Source: Lachnospiraceae bacterium
GTDB taxonomy: Bacteria > Bacillota > Clostridia > Lachnospirales > Lachnospiraceae
DNA: 64,000 bases
Reading direction: 5' to 3'
NCBI GenBank assembly: GCA_910575275.1
Contig: CAJTEE010000001.1
Location: 124,001-188,000 of the forward strand
Shown here: one piece after another, positions 1-7,437 of the stretch
Numbering within the stretch: the stretch's first letter is position 1
Layout: every line of letters starts with the position of its first letter
The notes under the pieces: generated by a model
Database searches by the model: none
The model's input: only the letters and a program-made list of their open reading frames with translations
What the model was told of the DNA's origin: nothing
Program-made: the position numbers and the translations under genes

Positions 1-721
1 GCCCCCTTGCACCGATCATCGAGCAGGTCACGACCATCGCCATCGCCATCATGAGCGTCTGGTTGACCCCGGTCATGATGGTCGGAAGCGCCTGCGGGAT
101 CTGCACCTTAAACAAAAGCTGCCCCCTGGTCGAGCCGAAAGCCTTCGCCGCCTCTACGACCTCCTTGTCTACCTGCCGGATGCCAAGGCTCGTCAGGCGG
201 ATGACCGGGACGATCGCATAGATCACGGTCGCGATCACGGCCGATGCGTTTCCCATTCCAAACAAAAGCAGGGCCGGAATCAGATACACAAACACGGGCA
301 TCGTCTGCATCGTGTCAAGAATCGGCCGCACGATCCCGTTTGCCCGGTCCGAGCCCGAGATCAAAATCCCGATCGGCAGGCCGATAAGTAACGCGATCAA
401 AACGCTTGCCAGTACGATCGAGAGCGTCACGATCATCATATCCCAGAGCCCGATCGCACCGATCAGGGCAAACAAGATGCCGTAAAGGATCCCGCTGCGG
501 ACATTTTTTCTGGCCTGCCAGCTAAGGAGCACAACCAAAAGCACCAGCACAGGCCACGGGATATGTTTAAGGAGCCAGCCAATGCTGCCAACCAGGCCGC
601 CTAACCCCCCGCTGATCGCATCCAAAACGCCTTCCGCGGAGACCGCAAAGGCGCGCACGGCACTGTCGATGGCATTTGTGTCTATTTTTAAAACATTCGG
701 AAACGAAAAGAGCCAATCCAT
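1..721 (-). CDS. Glycine betaine/proline-type ABC transporter permease (3' end outside window)
   Basis: Inner-membrane permease of an OpuA/ProU-type compatible-solute importer, cut by the window edge after 240 codons. The reading starts MDWLFSFPNVLK and runs into a hydrophobic core. The BPD_transp_1 coupling region is visible late in the fragment (VVEAAKAFGSTRGQLLFKVQ, then IPQALPTIMTGVNQ). The ATG directly abuts the TAA of the upstream binding-protein gene, so the two are cotranscribed. The ATPase is not seen and may lie beyond the left edge. The substrate class is inferred from the neighbouring binding protein; choline or carnitine are alternatives. Confidence 0.9.
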   Translation of the reverse strand, partial: MDWLFSFPNVLKIDTNAIDSAVRAFAVSAEGVLDAISGGLGGLVGSIGWLLKHIPWPVLVLLVVLLSWQARKNVRSGILYGILFALIGAIGLWDMMIVTLSIVLASVLIALLIGLPIGILISGSDRANGIVRPILDTMQTMPVFVYLIPALLLFGMGNASAVIATVIYAIVPVIRLTSLGIRQVDKEVVEAAKAFGSTRGQLLFKVQIPQALPTIMTGVNQTLMMAMAMVVTCSMIGARG

Positions 722-1711
722 TTATTTTATTGCCTCCTTTAAAAGCTTTGCCTGCTCCTCGTCCAGCCACTCGTCGACAAGCTCCGGATGCGATTCGGTC
801 AGCAGCCAGAGCGCAGTCTTTTCATGATCCGCCCCGCTTTCCTGCATGTAGGCAAGCACCTCACTGATCGTCGCAGACGGCATATGGAATCGAGAGAGAA
901 ATTCACAGTATTTCGGATTGGAGGCCGCAAAGCCGTTGCTCGCTCCAACGGTCACCGTCACCGCGGGGCAGGCCCCGAAGCCGTCCCTGAAACGCTCCTC
1001 GTCATAGGGATCATCCTCCAAAAGCACAAAATCATATTTTCCCAAAAGCCATGTCGGCTCCCAGTAATAGGAAACGATCGGCTTCTTTTTATCCCACGCG
1101 GAGGTCAACGCCGCGCTCATCGCGGCGTCACTTCCCGGAACCACATAGTTGTAATATGAATCCAGGCCATACGCTTTTATCTTCTTTTCCATGATCTCGG
1201 TGATCTCCCAGCCGGGGATTCCGCCGTAGATAATCGCCTTTTCGGGGTCCTCCGGGTCCGGAAACAGGCCGGCATAATCAGCCAGGTCCTTTACGGTCTT
1301 TAAGCCCGGATTCTCATCTGCCAGATAGCGTGGAATATAAAAGCCCTGGTAATTGTCGTCGAAATTAACGCCCAGCTCCTTAAATTTTCCGGCTTCCAGG
1401 TCTTCCTCGTAGGTCGGCATGTTATTGGTCCATTCTTCCATGTTGACATCGACCTCGCCCTTCATCAGAGCCTCATGCATAATCGGCGTCGAGCCGGGAA
1501 CCTCCTCCCAAGTATAGCCAAAAACCTTCTCCGCCACCAGACCGGCCAGCGCATTGTTTAACTTGGCCGAATCCCAGCCCACATAAGCAAACGTGACGTG
1601 CGTCTTCTCGACCGTCTCCTTCTCTCCCGAACTGCCGCCCGTTCCTTTTCCACATCCGGTCAGGGCAAGTACGGCTGCTATCACCAGACAAAAAACCGTT
1701 TTTTTCCTCAT
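722..1711 (-). CDS. Glycine betaine/choline-binding lipoprotein of an ABC transporter (OpuAC/ProX family)
   Basis: Extracellular substrate-binding protein that would deliver betaine-like osmolytes to the adjoining permease. The N-terminus is a lipoprotein signal with lipobox LTGC, so the mature protein should be anchored at Cys20. The body (329 aa) has the OpuAC fold signature: HVTFAYVGWDSAKLNNALAG near the start, EVDVNMEEW, and a C-terminal segment with several Trp and Tyr residues of the kind that form the quaternary-amine cage. It is the first gene of the operon, with ribosome binding site GGAGGAG and a strong promoter upstream. A BusR-like repressor gene lies 645 bp upstream on the same strand, suggesting control by osmotic state or c-di-AMP. 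Confidence 0.92.
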   Translation of the reverse strand: MRKKTVFCLVIAAVLALTGCGKGTGGSSGEKETVEKTHVTFAYVGWDSAKLNNALAGLVAEKVFGYTWEEVPGSTPIMHEALMKGEVDVNMEEWTNNMPTYEEDLEAGKFKELGVNFDDNYQGFYIPRYLADENPGLKTVKDLADYAGLFPDPEDPEKAIIYGGIPGWEITEIMEKKIKAYGLDSYYNYVVPGSDAAMSAALTSAWDKKKPIVSYYWEPTWLLGKYDFVLLEDDPYDEERFRDGFGACPAVTVTVGASNGFAASNPKYCEFLSRFHMPSATISEVLAYMQESGADHEKTALWLLTESHPELVDEWLDEEQAKLLKEAIK

Positions 1712-1737
1712 TCTATGCAGCTCCTCCTCTCTTAAAT

Positions 1738-1776
1738 TGACAACCTTATTCTATCACATAAGTTGTCACTCGTCAA
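1738..1776 (-). promoter_or_regulatory. Sigma-A promoter with an inverted repeat around the -10 (candidate BusR operator)
   Basis: Read on the minus strand there is a -35 TTGACG (1771-1776), a 17-bp spacer, and a -10 TAGAAT (1748-1753), positioned for the betaine transporter genes. A perfect 7-bp inverted repeat, TGACAAC (1738-1744) and GTTGTCA (1762-1768), flanks the -10 with a 17-bp gap. That placement suits repression by the nearby BusR-like protein; the protein-site link is inference. Confidence 0.75.
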
Positions 1777-1860
1777 ATAAACTTTTTATGAACTTATCAT
1801 TTTCTCTGTCAGGCCGTATGATAGAAATGATGTAAGACACGGAAAGAAAGGAGGCTGACT

Positions 1861-2221
1861 ATGGCTTTACCGCCGGAACAAAAGCGTATCTATACGGCGG
1901 AGGACTACTGGAACCTTCCGGACGGGAAGCGCGGAGCTTTTGGACGGCTGGCTTTATAACATGGCGCCGCCCGGCCTGACGCATCAGCGTCTCGTTCTTC
2001 AATTTTCAAAAGTCATTGACGATTATATCAAAAGTCAAAATGGACAGTGTGAAGTTATTCCAGCCCCATTTGCCGTCAACTTAAACGCAGACGACAAAAC
2101 CTATGTGGAACCAGATATTTCCGTCGTCTGTGACCGAAGCAAGCGGACGGAACGCGTCTGCATCTATGAGAGATTCACCATCAACATCAACCGTTTTCTT
2201 CACAGCGAGCAGGCGGACTGA
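1861..2221 (+). pseudogene. Uma2-family (DUF820) endonuclease-like remnant
   Basis: The start codon at 1861 has a good ribosome binding site (AAGGAGG) and the protein begins MALPPEQKRIYTAEDYWNLP, typical of Uma2 proteins. At about 1931 a 2-bp loss within a CGCG run shifts the frame, and the original frame stops at 1957. The shifted frame continues with MAPPGLTHQRLVLQF and YVEPDISVVCDRSK. It then jumps from the middle of the domain straight to the C-terminal motif (IYERFTINI), so an internal block of the usual roughly 190-residue protein is missing. It is certainly broken; its former role is unknown. Confidence 0.8.
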
Positions 2222-2231
2222 TTGCTCCACG

Positions 2232-2280
2232 CATTCTTACGGTCAGCGCAGGAAATGTGCAGACCTATGTAAACCGTAAC
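2232..2280. repeat. TTACGGT dyad repeat, copy 1
   Basis: A 49-bp stretch with terminal inverted arms TTACGGT and ACCGTAA. A closely matching 38-bp copy lies at 28102-28139; copy 1 differs mainly by an extra 11 bp inside. It lies directly after the Uma2 remnant. It may be a tiny mobile-repeat or old element end; its function is unknown. Confidence 0.55.
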
Positions 2281-2298
2281 GATTGATTCTCTAAACGC

Positions 2299-2340
2299 AA
2301 AAATGACCCGAGGCTCTTTTTCTGAGCCGGGTCATCTTTT
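2299..2340. terminator. Bidirectional rho-independent terminator
   Basis: The hairpin pairs AAAATGACCCGaGGCTC with GAGCCGGGTCATcTTTT around a short T-rich loop. It has T-runs in both directions, so it can end the Uma2-side transcript (+) and the BusR-like gene (-), whose stop is at 2356. Confidence 0.85.
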
Positions 2341-2355
2341 GTGTCTGAGAAAGAT

Positions 2356-2973
2356 TTAGTTTAAAATAGCGGAAATGCGTTCGATCCCGGAGAATTCACA
2401 GGCAATCGTCAGGATATCTCCAACCGCAAAAACCGTCTGTGGACCCGGTGAAAACAGAATATCTTCTCCCCGCTGAACCGCGACGATCGTTCCGCCCGTC
2501 TCCTGACGGAAGCACAGCTCTCCGATGCTCTTTCCGATCACGGCGCTGCCCTCTCCGAGTTCGAACTTATACGTCCGGATCCGGTCACTGGTGTGAAAAC
2601 GCATCTGCAGATCACTGATCTGGTTAAAAACCTGGTTAATCTCCTCATTCAGCGCATCTCTCTGCGCAGTCAGTTCACGCAGTCTTGTTTTTAAGCGCCA
2701 CAGATCCCGTCCCGCCTGATACTGGTCCACGTATTCCTTCGCCCGTTTTTTTGACAGCACCTGGGAGCCGCTGTTCGCCTGGACCGAGACGATTCCCAGA
2801 TCCTTTAAAAGCGCCATCCCCCGGCGGATCGTCTCGGAGGATACGCCATAGCGCGAGCCCATCAGAGAACGGCCCGTAAACCGCTCTCCCTCCTTAAGCT
2901 CCCCGGAAACAATTTTTGCAGCGATATCAAAAGCGACCTGCAGGTACACAGGCGGCGCGCCTGACTGTTTCAT
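2356..2973 (-). CDS. GntR-family regulator with TrkA_C domain, BusR-like (c-di-AMP-type osmotic regulator)
   Basis: 205 aa. Residues about 5-75 are a GntR winged helix (YLQVAFDIAAKIVSGELKEG, then SLMGSRYGVSSETIRRGMAL). Residues about 85-120 form a coiled coil (LRELTAQRDALNEEINQVF). Residues about 130-205 are an RCK_C/TrkA_C domain (GSAVIGKSIGEL, VGDILTIACEF). This domain order is that of BusR, which in lactic streptococci binds c-di-AMP and represses the busAB betaine transporter. The betaine transporter genes 0.65 kb away fit that role. Start ATG 2973 has site AAAAGGAGAA. Ligand and target are inferred from the family and context. Confidence 0.85.
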   Translation of the reverse strand: MKQSGAPPVYLQVAFDIAAKIVSGELKEGERFTGRSLMGSRYGVSSETIRRGMALLKDLGIVSVQANSGSQVLSKKRAKEYVDQYQAGRDLWRLKTRLRELTAQRDALNEEINQVFNQISDLQMRFHTSDRIRTYKFELGEGSAVIGKSIGELCFRQETGGTIVAVQRGEDILFSPGPQTVFAVGDILTIACEFSGIERISAILN

Positions 2974-3061
2974 GATGCAGGATTCTCCTTTTTATTTATG
3001 TTTTGCCCCGCGAAGCAGATTCTCTGCCTGCACAGGAGCTCTGCCATGCCTTTTTGTTATC

Positions 3062-3091
3062 AGTATATCACTACTAATTACGTCCGGTCAA
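3062..3091 (-). promoter_or_regulatory. Promoter of the BusR-like gene
   Basis: On the minus strand: -35 TTGACC (3086-3091), 18-bp spacer, -10 TATACT (3062-3067), leaving a leader of roughly 80 nt. From 3092 to 3303, up to the tRNA terminator, the DNA is AT-rich and I see no gene. Confidence 0.7.
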
Positions 3092-3303
3092 TGGATTTTC
3101 TTCACAATTTATTCACAGCTCACTCAAATTTTTGTCACATTTCTGTGGTATTCTATTTTTTGTAATAAGGTAGCAAACCTTAATATACACTTTTTCATAC
3201 AATGCCGACAGGATTTTTCTTCGTTTGTTTCCTGTCGGCTCCTCCCTTTTTAAGACCTCTTTTTCGATTTATTTTCATATTAACACAAGATGTACCACAG
3301 GAT

Positions 3304-3334
3304 AAAAAAGCCCTCGCAAACGCGAGGGCTTTTT
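3304..3334. terminator. Terminator after tRNA-Ser
   Basis: A perfect 13-bp stem (AAAAAGCCCTCGC / GCGAGGGCTTTTT) with loop AAAC, followed on the minus strand by a T-run. It lies 3 bp beyond the tRNA-Ser 3' end. Confidence 0.9.
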
Positions 3335-3337
3335 AAG

Positions 3338-3428
3338 CGGAGACGGAGGGATTCGAACCCTCGTACCGGGTATTAGCCGGTAAACGCATTTCGAGTGCGC
3401 CGCGTTACGGCCGCTTCGCTACGTCTCC
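3338..3428 (-). tRNA. tRNA-Ser (anticodon CGA)
   Basis: Full cloverleaf: acceptor GGAGACG/CGTCTCC, anticodon loop CTCGAAA (anticodon CGA, codon UCG), a long class II variable arm, and T-loop GGTTCGAATCC. Discriminator base G; CCA is not encoded. A TATAAT box on the minus strand at 3464-3469 is a likely -10; the -35 is weak. Confidence 0.95.
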
Positions 3429-3519
3429 CTTTGCTGCCTGTGCGGAAACAGCAGGCAATTACTATTATACATATTTTTTTCGATTTGTGTAGTAGGAAAA
3501 TGAAATTTTTTTAAATTTT

Positions 3520-4482
3520 TTAATTTCCCTCCCCAAAATACGAATCGACCGCATCCGCGATTCCCTTTACAATCTTTCCCTGGTAGTCCTCGTTCTGCAT
3601 CCAGCGATCCTCATCAGGATTGCTTAAAAAGCCAAGCCGCACAACGGAAACGGGAATCTGGCTCCAGTTGATCGCACCGGAGTTGTCCACCTCCTGGACA
3701 CCGCGGTTTTTTGTGCCTGTCTGCGCGCAGATGGAATCCACAATCTTTTTGGAGAGCGTGTAGCTTTTATCATGCAGTCCGGCATTATAGGGATTCTGCG
3801 CCGTCATGCACATGGTAAGCGCACCGTACACACCTGAGTTTTCCATGACGTTCGCCTGCAGACGGATAAAAATCTCGGCGCCGCTTTCGTTTGCGATCTC
3901 GGCACGCTCCGCATTGCTTAAGTTTACGTCATTGCTGTTTCTGACCATCACGACCTCATAGCCGCGTACCGCAAGCTCCGTTTCCAGCTTTTTCGCGACT
4001 GCAAGCGTCAGCTCATATTCCGGTACCCCGGTAGCCGTTCCCGTCGAACCCTCGCTCATCTTCGCTTTCATCGTCTCGGAGGACGGTCCGATCGGCTCCT
4101 TCTCCGTATTGGCCTTCGCCTGCCGCCCCGCATCCACAGCCACCGTGTGGCCGTTCGACAGCTTCTCCGCCGGCGTTTCAGGAGCAAGAGTCTCCTCCGA
4201 CACAGAAGCCCCAGCATCGTCCGGCGCTGACCCGCTCTCTGATTCGGACTCCGGCTCTGCCAGAGCCTCCGGTTCCGTATCCAATCCTGCCTGCATTCCA
4301 AACGGCTCCACCGCCGCCCGCGCAGCGGCAGGAGATGGTTCTTCGGACTCCCCGGTCCTGGCTTTTTCTGTCGGCTCTAGGCTGCTTAAATCGACTGCCT
4401 GATACTTTGAGGAGGGAGTGCAGCCCGTTAAGCTCAAAACGCAAAACAGGCAGAGAACGGCAAAAGGAAACCATCTTCTCAT
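3520..4482 (-). CDS. Secreted lipoprotein with N-acetylmuramoyl-L-alanine amidase fold, catalytic residues lost
   Basis: 320 aa: lipoprotein signal with lipobox LTGC, an acidic, Pro/Ala/Glu-rich linker (about 25-110), then an Amidase_3 domain. Such enzymes cleave the MurNAc-Ala bond using two His and one Glu as zinc ligands plus a catalytic Glu. Here the DAGH motif reads [10 protein letters not shown], the SIHAN/RIHAN motif reads FIRLQANV, and the ExG motif reads VRLGFLSN. Both His ligands and the catalytic Glu are therefore replaced, and only the middle Glu (GVPEYEL) remains. The fold signature is otherwise well kept ([30 protein letters not shown]). It is probably a non-enzymatic cell-wall-binding or regulatory protein. 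ATG overlaps the mnmA TGA. Confidence 0.85.
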   Translation of the reverse strand: MRRWFPFAVLCLFCVLSLTGCTPSSKYQAVDLSSLEPTEKARTGESEEPSPAAARAAVEPFGMQAGLDTEPEALAEPESESESGSAPDDAGASVSEETLAPETPAEKLSNGHTVAVDAGRQAKANTEKEPIGPSSETMKAKMSEGSTGTATGVPEYELTLAVAKKLETELAVRGYEVVMVRNSNDVNLSNAERAEIANESGAEIFIRLQANVMENSGVYGALTMCMTAQNPYNAGLHDKSYTLSKKIVDSICAQTGTKNRGVQEVDNSGAINWSQIPVSVVRLGFLSNPDEDRWMQNEDYQGKIVKGIADAVDSYFGEGN

Positions 4483-5546
4483 AGAATCGTCCCCCCTCCT
4501 ATCACGTAGTCATTTTCATAAAATACGACAGCCTGTCCGGGTGTGACCGCCCTCTGCGGCGTCTCGAAGCGGCAGAGCACTCTCCCATCCGGAAGCTCTG
4601 TAATCACGCACGGCGCGCCCGGATGGCTGTATCGGATCTTGGCCTGCACCGATTTTTCCCTGCCAAAAAGTCCCTCGGCTGCCTGCCAGTTCATATCCGA
4701 GCAGACCAGAGAATCCGAAAACACATCCTCATTTTCCCCGATCACGACCTCATTTTTATCCGGCCGTATCTTTGTCACAAATACCGGATGCCCCATTGCA
4801 AGCGAAAGTCCTTTCCGCTGTCCCACCGTATAATGGATAATTCCCTTATGGCGGCCGAGAACGGTTCCGTCTTTATCGACAAAATTGCCCTCTCCTGGCA
4901 TTTTGCCGGCCGTCCGCTCGATAAATCCCGCATAATCGTTGTCCGGGATAAAGCAGATTTCCATGCTGTCCTTCTTCTTCGCAACGGCCAGCCCTCTGTC
5001 CTCGGCCAGCCGGCGGATCTCATCCTTTGTATAATCCCCTATGGGCATTAAAGTCCGCCCAAGCTGCTCCTGTGTCAGATTATAAAGTGCGTATGTCTGA
5101 TCCTTCGCCATCGTCACGGAATTCTGTACGGCATACCTGCCGTTTGGAAGCTTTAGGATCCGGGCATAATGCCCTGTCGCAATATAATCGGCCCCAAGCC
5201 CCATCGCACGGGATAAAAGCGCTTCCCATTTTACATACCGATTGCAGGCGATGCACGGATTCGGCGTCCGCCCGCACAGATACTCCCTTGTAAAATAGTC
5301 GATCACATTTTCCTTGAATTCCCGTCGAAAGTTCATGACATAATGAGGGATTCCCAAAGACCAGGCCACACGCCTCGCGTCCTCCACGGCGCTTAAGCCG
5401 CAGCAGCCGTCTTCGGCGGGCAAAGCCTCCTCCTGCCAGATCTGCATGGTAACGCCGATCACCTCATAGCCCTGCTCCTTTAAAAGGCAGGCGGCGACCG
5501 AAGAATCGACGCCGCCCGACATCCCCACCACTACTTTTTCTTTCAT
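4479..5546 (-). CDS. mnmA: tRNA-specific 2-thiouridylase MnmA (TrmU)
   Basis: Cytoplasmic enzyme that thiolates U34 of tRNA-Lys/Glu/Gln using sulfur relayed from a cysteine desulfurase. 355 aa, normal length. The PP-loop GMSGGVDSS is at the N-terminus, the catalytic Cys is in TPNPCIACN, and the second Cys in MEICFIP. It sits downstream of nifU and nifS in one operon (3-bp gap to nifU), the natural sulfur supply. Start ATG 5546 is preceded by GAGGAA; the stop overlaps the next ATG. Confidence 0.97.
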   Translation of the reverse strand: MKEKVVVGMSGGVDSSVAACLLKEQGYEVIGVTMQIWQEEALPAEDGCCGLSAVEDARRVAWSLGIPHYVMNFRREFKENVIDYFTREYLCGRTPNPCIACNRYVKWEALLSRAMGLGADYIATGHYARILKLPNGRYAVQNSVTMAKDQTYALYNLTQEQLGRTLMPIGDYTKDEIRRLAEDRGLAVAKKKDSMEICFIPDNDYAGFIERTAGKMPGEGNFVDKDGTVLGRHKGIIHYTVGQRKGLSLAMGHPVFVTKIRPDKNEVVIGENEDVFSDSLVCSDMNWQAAEGLFGREKSVQAKIRYSHPGAPCVITELPDGRVLCRFETPQRAVTPGQAVVFYENDYVIGGGTIL

Positions 5547-5549
5547 GCT

Positions 5550-5990
5550 TTAATATTCCTCATCCGCATCATGCTCGCTGATGTCGGATTTCGGCTTCTG
5601 CAGTCCTTCGATCCGGATCTCATGCTTCTCGGCATAATCCCAAAGAGCCGCATGGATCGCCTCCTCCGCGAGCAACGAGCAGTGCACCTTAACGGGAGGA
5701 AGGCCGTCAAGCGCCTCCATGACCGCCTTATTGGTTACCTGCATGGCCTCCTCGATCGTCTTTCCTTTTACCATCTCGGTCGCCATGCTGCTGGTCGCCA
5801 CGGCCGCGCCGCAGCCAAAGGTTTTGAATTTGCAGTCCCGGATGACATGCGTCTCATCGTCTATATCAAGGTAAATCCGCATAATATCGCCGCATTTGGC
5901 GTTTCCGACGGTCCCCACGCCGCTCGCGTCTTCAATCTCCCCCACGTTTCTGGGATTTTGAAAATGATCCATCACTTTTTCTGAATACAT
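5550..5990 (-). CDS. nifU: Iron-sulfur cluster scaffold protein, NifU/IscU N-terminal type
   Basis: Scaffold on which Fe-S clusters are assembled from NifS-derived sulfur. Starts MYSEKVMDHFQNPRNVGEIE, and the three conserved Cys are present (NAKCGD, FGCGAA, VHCSLLAEEA). 146 aa, single-domain. An ATG three codons upstream sits too close to AGGAG; the ATG at 5990 has proper spacing and matches the family start. Lies 33 bp after nifS, and feeds mnmA functionally as part of the same sulfur-transfer operon. Confidence 0.95.
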   Translation of the reverse strand: MYSEKVMDHFQNPRNVGEIEDASGVGTVGNAKCGDIMRIYLDIDDETHVIRDCKFKTFGCGAAVATSSMATEMVKGKTIEEAMQVTNKAVMEALDGLPPVKVHCSLLAEEAIHAALWDYAEKHEIRIEGLQKPKSDISEHDADEEY

Positions 5991-6023
5991 ATTGTTCATC
6001 TCCTGTTCGTATCGGAACCGTTA

Positions 6024-7217
6024 TCAGAATTCCTTTTTCTCCCTTGCCTTCACAAAATCCTCATAGAGAGGGGACATGGAACGAAGCCGTTCGACGATCC
6101 GCTTGATGCTCTCCACCGTATAATCAATGTCTTCTTTTGTCGTCTCGTCACTTAAGGTAAGCCGAAGCGAGCCGTGTGCGATCTCATGCGGAAGGCCGAT
6201 GGCCAGCAGCACATGGGATGGATCCAAAGACCCGGACGTACACGCGGAGCCGCTTGAACCGCAGATGCCGTCCATATCCAGCATGATCAGAAGGGACTCC
6301 CCCTCAATAAACTGGAACGCAAAATTCGCATTGTTGGAAAGCCGCCTCGATCTGTGGCCGTTTAGCCGCGTAAACGGTACCTCGGACAGCACGCGCCCGA
6401 TCAGATAATCCCGAAGCACCGTTTCTTTTTTCTTATTTTCCCCCATATTGGCCTGTGCGATCTCGACAGCCTTTCCCATGCCGACGATTCCCGGAACGTT
6501 CTCTGTCCCCGCGCGTCGTTTTCTCTCCTGCGCGCCGCCGTGAATAAACGAACGGAGCTTTAAGCCCTTTCGGATATAGAGGAAGCCGACCCCCTTGGGA
6601 CCGTTAAATTTATGCGCGCTGGCACTCAGCATGTCAATATGGCATTCGTTTACATCAATCGGCTCATGGCAGAAGGCCTGGACCGCATCCGTGTGGAACA
6701 AGACTCCGTGCTTTGCCGCAATCTCACCGATCTCCTGAATCGGCTCGATCGTTCCGATCTCGTTGTTGGCAAACATCACCGAAATCAGGATCGTATCCGG
6801 ACGGATCGCCCGTTCAAGCGCCTTCACATCCACCAGTCCCGTCTCATCCACCGGCAGGTACGTAACCTCAAAGCCTCTGCTCTCCAGGTATTGTCCTGTG
6901 TGGATGATCGCATGATGCTCAATCTGTGTCGTAATAATGTGCCTGCCCCGGGAGGCGTATGCCTCGGCCGTCGCCGTCAGAGCCCAGTTGTCCGACTCTG
7001 TTCCGCCGTTCGTAAAATAGATCTCGCTGTCGTCCGCCCCCAGGGTCTTTGCAATGATTTCTCTGGTGTGGGCCATTGCCTCTTTGCACGGAGTGGAAAA
7101 TTCATACACGGAAGATGGATTTCCGTAATGCTCCGTATAAAACGGCAGCATCGCTTCCACGACCTGGGGATTTACCTTCGTCGTGGCAGCATTGTCAAGA
7201 TAAATTACCTTTTTCAT
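6024..7217 (-). CDS. nifS: Cysteine desulfurase, NifS/IscS family
   Basis: PLP enzyme that removes sulfur from L-cysteine for Fe-S clusters and tRNA thiolation. 397 aa. Visible: N-terminal VIYLDNAATTKVNPQVVEAM, PLP lysine in SASAHKFNGPKG, active-site Cys in GSSGSACTSGSLDPSHV, and a C-terminal 'GLPHEIAHGSLRLTLS' motif. First gene of the nifS-nifU-mnmA-amidase operon. Ribosome site GGAAAGG. No IscR-type regulator is adjacent. The leader contains two hairpins (7268-7286 and 7291-7311). Confidence 0.96.
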   Translation of the reverse strand: MKKVIYLDNAATTKVNPQVVEAMLPFYTEHYGNPSSVYEFSTPCKEAMAHTREIIAKTLGADDSEIYFTNGGTESDNWALTATAEAYASRGRHIITTQIEHHAIIHTGQYLESRGFEVTYLPVDETGLVDVKALERAIRPDTILISVMFANNEIGTIEPIQEIGEIAAKHGVLFHTDAVQAFCHEPIDVNECHIDMLSASAHKFNGPKGVGFLYIRKGLKLRSFIHGGAQERKRRAGTENVPGIVGMGKAVEIAQANMGENKKKETVLRDYLIGRVLSEVPFTRLNGHRSRRLSNNANFAFQFIEGESLLIMLDMDGICGSSGSACTSGSLDPSHVLLAIGLPHEIAHGSLRLTLSDETTKEDIDYTVESIKRIVERLRSMSPLYEDFVKAREKKEF

Positions 7218-7320
7218 AATCTGCCTTTCCGTAAATTAAGGTTAAAAGCCTCATCTACTTGATTTTCCGGCTCCTTGTTTGAGCCGCTTTTTGCAGCAGT
7301 TCCTGCTGCAATTCCTTACC

Positions 7321-7350
7321 ATTATATATGATATGCCCGAAATATTTCAA
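7321..7350 (-). promoter_or_regulatory. Promoter of the nifS operon
   Basis: Minus strand -35 TTGAAA (7345-7350), 18-bp spacer, -10 TATAAT (7321-7326). The transcript would begin near 7313 with a 9-bp hairpin (TTGCAGCAG/CTGCTGCAA) right at its 5' end and a second one (CGGCTC/GAGCCG) after it. Confidence 0.75.
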
Positions 7351-7437
7351 CCGGATTCACCAGAATTAAGAAAAAAGTTATAATATCCCGTTCCCGGCAC
7401 GCATAGTTTACAATAACTGTCTGTGCTCGGAGCCTTC

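Noticed and set aside
7217-7320. T-box or riboswitch leader before nifS
   Set aside because: Hairpins are present, but there is no T-box sequence and no motif of a known riboswitch that I can recognise.
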